The translations under genes and the position numbers were made by a program. From an uncultured Lachnospiraceae bacterium (GTDB lineage Bacteria; Bacillota; Clostridia; Lachnospirales; Lachnospiraceae), in NCBI GenBank assembly GCA_900313435.1, contig OMRF01000076.1:1-8349 (forward strand): a stretch of 8,349 nt of DNA, given 5' to 3'. This document shows positions 6,512-8,349 of the stretch, piece after piece. Below the pieces are notes generated by a model. The model made no database searches. It saw nothing but the letters and a program-made list of their open reading frames with translations, and was not told where the DNA came from. Numbering within the stretch: position 1 is the first letter of the stretch; each line of letters begins with the position of its first letter.

Positions 6512-7195
6512 TTATTTCGAAGCCTTTACAGACTCTTTGATGGTAACGAGCGCCTTCTTCGGTCCGGGAACTGCGCCCTTTACGAGAAGAAGATTCTTTT
6601 CGGGATCTGCCTTCACGACAATGAGGTTCTGTACTGTAGACTGAACCCCGCCCATGCGTCCGGGCATTCCCTTTCCTTTGAATACACGGCTGGGCGATGA
6701 GCACGCGCCGTTTGAACCCTGATGACGATGGAACTTTGAACCGTGAGCCATGGGTCCTCTGTGCTGTCCGAGACGCTTGATGGCGCCCTGGAAGCCCTTG
6801 CCCTTTGAAATGCCGGTAGCGTCGACATGATCGCCAGCCTCGAATATGTCTGCCTTTATCTCCTGAGCGATCTGATATTCGCCGGAATTCTCAAAACGGA
6901 ATTCCCTGACATACTTCTTCGGTGAAACGCCGGCCTTCTTGAAATGACCTGCCTCAGGCTTGTTTGTGCCATGACGTCTCGCTACTGATTTCTTCTTGTT
7001 TGCGTCAACGGATACTGCCTTTACTGCGTTGTCGACGAAGCCGACCTGAACTGCATCATATCCGTCATTTTCCTTGGTCTTGATCTGTGTTACTACACAG
7101 GGACCTGCCTCGAGAACGGTAACGGGGATAACAGTTCCGTCCTCTTCGAAGATCTGCGTCATACCAAGCTTTTTTGTAAGTATGGCTTTCTTCAT
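6512..7195 (-). CDS. rplC: 50S ribosomal protein L3
   Basis: L3 is one of the first proteins to bind 23S rRNA, near its 3' end; its central extension reaches the peptidyl-transferase centre. The 227 residues begin MKKAILTKKLGMTQIFEEDG and include GISKGKGFQGAIKR (128-141), HGSKFHRHQGSNG (151-163) and VFKGKGMPGRMGG (171-183), ending with the usual LLLVKGAVPGPK. At the position of the E. coli glutamine methylated by PrmB there is a serine (SSPSRVFKGK), as in other Firmicutes as far as I recall. The ATG at 7195-7193 follows AAGGAGG by 8 nt. A 64-bp spacer with a UUCG hairpin separates it from rpsJ. Confidence 0.98.
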   Translation of the reverse strand: MKKAILTKKLGMTQIFEEDGTVIPVTVLEAGPCVVTQIKTKENDGYDAVQVGFVDNAVKAVSVDANKKKSVARRHGTNKPEAGHFKKAGVSPKKYVREFRFENSGEYQIAQEIKADIFEAGDHVDATGISKGKGFQGAIKRLGQHRGPMAHGSKFHRHQGSNGACSSPSRVFKGKGMPGRMGGVQSTVQNLIVVKADPEKNLLLVKGAVPGPKKALVTIKESVKASK

Positions 7196-7218
7196 AAACC
7201 TTTCCTCCTTCTACAGCG

Positions 7219-7232
7219 GAACCCGAAGGTTC
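7219..7232 (-). other. cUUCGg tetraloop hairpin ahead of rplC
   Basis: The transcript reads GAACC-UUCG-GGUUC, a perfect 5-bp stem closed by C-G around the exceptionally stable UUCG loop. It lies in the 64-bp rpsJ-rplC spacer, 10-15 nt upstream of the rplC ribosome site. Only a mixed sequence follows, not a T-run, so it is not a terminator. Possible roles are shielding the rplC start from structure, pausing, or processing. Confidence 0.6.
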
Positions 7233-7259
7233 ATACTAGATTGGTTACTATCTGAAATA

Positions 7260-7571
7260 TTATTTCATGCGTATATTGATATCTACACCGACGGGCATTT
7301 CAAGGTGTGAGAGGGAATCTATCGTAGCCTGTGTGGGGCTTAAGATATCGATGAGCCTCTTATGTGTCCTCTGCTCGAACTGCTCGCGGGAGTCCTTGTA
7401 TTTGTGGACCGCGCGAAGGATGGTCACTACCTCCTTCTTTGTGGGAAGGGGAACGGGACCTGAAACTGCCTCGCCGTTCTTCTTTACAGTGTCGATGATC
7501 TTCTGTGCCGACTGATCGACCAGTTCGTGATCGTAAGCCTTGAGGGTGATCCTCATTACTGATGTTGCCAT
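7260..7571 (-). CDS. rpsJ: 30S ribosomal protein S10 / NusE
   Basis: S10 is part of the 30S head and, as NusE, joins NusB in antitermination complexes and links NusG-bound polymerase to the ribosome. The 103 residues show MRITLKAYDHELVDQSAQKI, the conserved SGPVPLPTKKEVVTILRA (residues 37-54), KDSREQFEQRTHKRLIDI (59-76) and a C-terminal EMPVGVDINIRMK. The start is the ATG at 7571-7569; an open frame continues upstream to 7685 but that part does not resemble S10. AAGGAGG at 7589-7583 lies 11 nt upstream, a rather long spacing filled by CGGC and seven Ts. It is the first gene of the operon, behind a promoter and a long leader. Confidence 0.98.
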   Translation of the reverse strand: MATSVMRITLKAYDHELVDQSAQKIIDTVKKNGEAVSGPVPLPTKKEVVTILRAVHKYKDSREQFEQRTHKRLIDILSPTQATIDSLSHLEMPVGVDINIRMK

Positions 7572-7860
7572 AAAAAAAGCCGCCTCCTTATCCGCGTTAC
7601 AAAATGTAAGCACGACAAGCGGTGACTGTACACAGTTCCGTGTGTGTCCTGTTTCGAAACTCGCAAAAAGCCCGACATCTACCACACGTTGTTTCTACCA
7701 ATATGTAGACCGTTAATGCACAGCACATTGCCGTCTGAATTGTACCAGACATTCGCTCGGCGCGATTTCCCTGCGCCCACTCCGGTGCCCGGCGGGTTAG
7801 TCCGTCACCCATGTGGAAACAGCAATCTCGCGTGTCTACGCTATCAATGCCACAGCGAGT
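7572..7860 (-). ncRNA. Long structured 5' leader of the ribosomal protein operon
   Basis: From the predicted transcription start near 7860-7856 to the rpsJ ATG there are about 285 nt without a credible coding region. Many short inverted repeats are visible in the transcript: TGTGG/CCACA (7854-7850 with 7816-7812) enclosing GCGT/ACGC (7841-7838, 7833-7830); GGGT/ACCC (7810-7807, 7797-7794); CCGG/CCGG (7792-7789, 7785-7782); GGCGC/GCGCC (7777-7773, 7763-7759); GTCTG/CAGAC (7750-7746, 7737-7733); TCTAC/GTAGA (7709-7705, 7698-7694); the palindrome at 7660-7651; ACACA/TGTGT (7645-7641, 7634-7630); and TTACA/TGTAA (7609-7605, 7601-7597). The element probably regulates the operon, perhaps by binding S10 or L4. 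I recall that a ribosomal leader motif upstream of rpsJ in Clostridia has been described; I cannot confirm that this is it. Confidence 0.6.
7583..7589 (-). promoter_or_regulatory. Shine-Dalgarno site of rpsJ with T7 spacer
   Basis: AAGGAGG on the minus strand, followed by CGGC and seven Ts (7578-7572) before the ATG. The 11-nt spacing is longer than the usual 6-9. The site supports the ATG at 7571 over the in-frame ATG five codons further in. Confidence 0.8.
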
Positions 7861-7863
7861 GAT

Positions 7864-7892
7864 AATATACAGGATTTTTTTATTGCTTGCAA
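7864..7892 (-). promoter_or_regulatory. Sigma-A promoter of the S10-spc operon
   Basis: The -35 box is TTGCAA (7892-7887) and the -10 box is TATATT (7869-7864), each close to consensus, with the ideal 17-bp spacer. Transcription should start at about 7860-7856. It is the only well-formed promoter in the interval before rpsJ and fits a highly expressed ribosomal operon. Confidence 0.8.
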
Positions 7893-7922
7893 GTTTTATT
7901 TTTTACATATTGTTTTTTATTC
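7893..7922 (-). promoter_or_regulatory. UP-like A/T-rich tract upstream of the -35 box
   Basis: About 30 bp made almost wholly of A and T, with phased A-runs on the minus strand (AAAAAA, then AAAAAA, then AAAA), directly upstream of the -35 box. This is the position where the alpha subunit of RNA polymerase contacts UP elements, so it probably boosts the operon promoter. Confidence 0.55.
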
Positions 7923-7942
7923 TGAACAATTTTGCCCGGTCT

Positions 7943-8349
7943 TTACTCAGCCGTCCACATTCCGGAAGCGCCACAGGGAAGGATGAGGCCGTTTGAGGTA
8001 ACGGGAAGCCCTATCTCATCGGATGCGACTTTCCCCGGATGAGTGATGGCGGACGAGAGCATATAGGAAAGGACTCCGGGCTGCAGACCGGTGGTGTAGG
8101 AGTTAATAAGAAAGAATAACGGGTTTTCTGAAAGGAGTGAAGCACACTTTCTTATCAGATCAAAGACGCAGTCTTCTATCTTCCATATCTCACCCTTCGG
8201 CCCACGGCCATAGGAGGGCGGATCCATTATTATCCCGTCGTATCTGTTGCCCCGGCGGATCTCCCGCTCAACGAATTTTACGCAGTCATCCACTATCCAG
8301 CGGATGGGCGCCTCTGAAAGACCGGAGGAAACAGCATTGTCCTTTGCCC
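7943..8349 (-). CDS. Class I SAM-dependent methyltransferase, RlmI/COG1092-like (C-terminal part)
   Basis: The frame is open from the window edge, so the start and N-terminal domains are missing; 134 residues remain. The fragment begins AKDNAVSSGL, then shows the acidic VDDC (residues 19-22) expected to lie by the adenine of SAM, and the motif IV-like DPPSYGRG (42-49), followed by FFLINSYTTGL (78-88). These fit the Rossmann-fold methyltransferases related to RlmI-type 23S rRNA enzymes (Pfam Methyltrans_SAM). The cysteine-bearing TCS-type motif of m5C enzymes is replaced by NSYTT, so a cytosine-C5 reaction is not supported and the substrate is unknown. It ends 50 bp before the operon's -35 box, on the same strand, with no visible terminator. 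Confidence 0.8.
   Translation of the reverse strand, partial: AKDNAVSSGLSEAPIRWIVDDCVKFVEREIRRGNRYDGIIMDPPSYGRGPKGEIWKIEDCVFDLIRKCASLLSENPLFFLINSYTTGLQPGVLSYMLSSAITHPGKVASDEIGLPVTSNGLILPCGASGMWTAE

Noticed and set aside
6474..6704. Minus-strand 76-codon frame overlapping the end of rplC
   Set aside because: It is an out-of-frame shadow of the intact rplC, with a composition dominated by Arg, Gly and Ser.
6600..6705. Loss of the PrmB methylation glutamine in L3
   Set aside because: Serine at this position is, as far as I recall, usual for Firmicutes L3, so it is not a peculiarity of this genome.
7665..7675. GTCGGGC followed by five Ts on the minus strand, like the 3' half of an intrinsic terminator
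   Set aside because: No GCCCGAC-like partner lies nearby; the closest CCCG is about 120 nt upstream and only 4 bp.
7572..7685. N-terminal extension of rpsJ
   Set aside because: The frame stays open upstream, but S10 proteins begin near the ATG at 7571 and a strong ribosome site lies just before it.
7597..7812. A 71-codon minus-strand open frame inside the leader, possibly a leader peptide
   Set aside because: Its ATG has no ribosome site, its composition (many Cys, Arg, Thr) is unlike the neighbouring proteins, and it runs through several hairpins, so an untranslated leader explains it better.
7909..7930. ATTGTT/AACAAT inverted repeat after the methyltransferase gene, as a terminator
   Set aside because: The stem is 6 A/T-rich pairs with a 10-nt loop and no T-run after it; it lies in the UP-like tract and is better explained by base composition.
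111..7996. Numerous plus-strand open frames of 61-181 codons
   Set aside because: Each lies antisense to a confidently identified ribosomal protein gene or in the leader, without a ribosome site or recognisable protein pattern.

Overview
The window is a stretch of a Firmicutes (Clostridia) chromosome, most like a Lachnospiraceae member. The evidence is the gene order, with S10 and spc genes joined without a break, the short zinc-ribbon form of S14, strong AGGAGG-type ribosome binding sites, and the wording of the ribosomal proteins (for example L22 with a basic N-terminal extension and S8 beginning MTMSDP). The family-level placement is inference from remembered sequence style; no search was run. 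All genes lie on the minus strand, so transcription runs from high to low coordinates.

From upstream to downstream: (1) 8349-7943 holds the C-terminal 134 residues of a class I SAM-dependent methyltransferase, cut by the window edge. (2) 7942-7572 is a 371-bp non-coding interval. It contains an A/T-rich UP-like tract, a well-formed sigma-A promoter (TTGCAA, 17 bp, TATATT) and a roughly 285-nt 5' leader with many short inverted repeats, which is the least explained part of the window. (3) 7571-1 is one tightly packed ribosomal protein operon: rpsJ-rplC-rplD-rplW-rplB-rpsS-rplV-rpsC-rplP-rpmC-rpsQ-rplN-rplX-rplE-rpsN-rpsH-rplF, the last truncated by the window start.

The 17 ribosomal genes all appear intact, with no frameshift. 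Most spacers are 13-31 bp and two junctions overlap (rplD/rplW by 1 nt, rpsC/rplP by 14 nt), so translational coupling is likely. Only two spacers are longer, rpsJ-rplC (64 bp) and rplW-rplB (62 bp), and each carries small hairpins. There is no promoter-sized gap between rpsQ and rplN, so the S10 and spc sets are expected to be read from the promoter at about 7890-7864. The products are core parts of both ribosomal subunits; S10 also serves as transcription factor NusE, and L4 is a known autogenous regulator in enterobacteria.

There is no mobile element, CRISPR array, tRNA or rRNA gene in the window. Interest centres on the long structured leader, a textbook cUUCGg hairpin ahead of rplC, and small oddities such as TTG and GTG starts and an altered L24 KOW loop.
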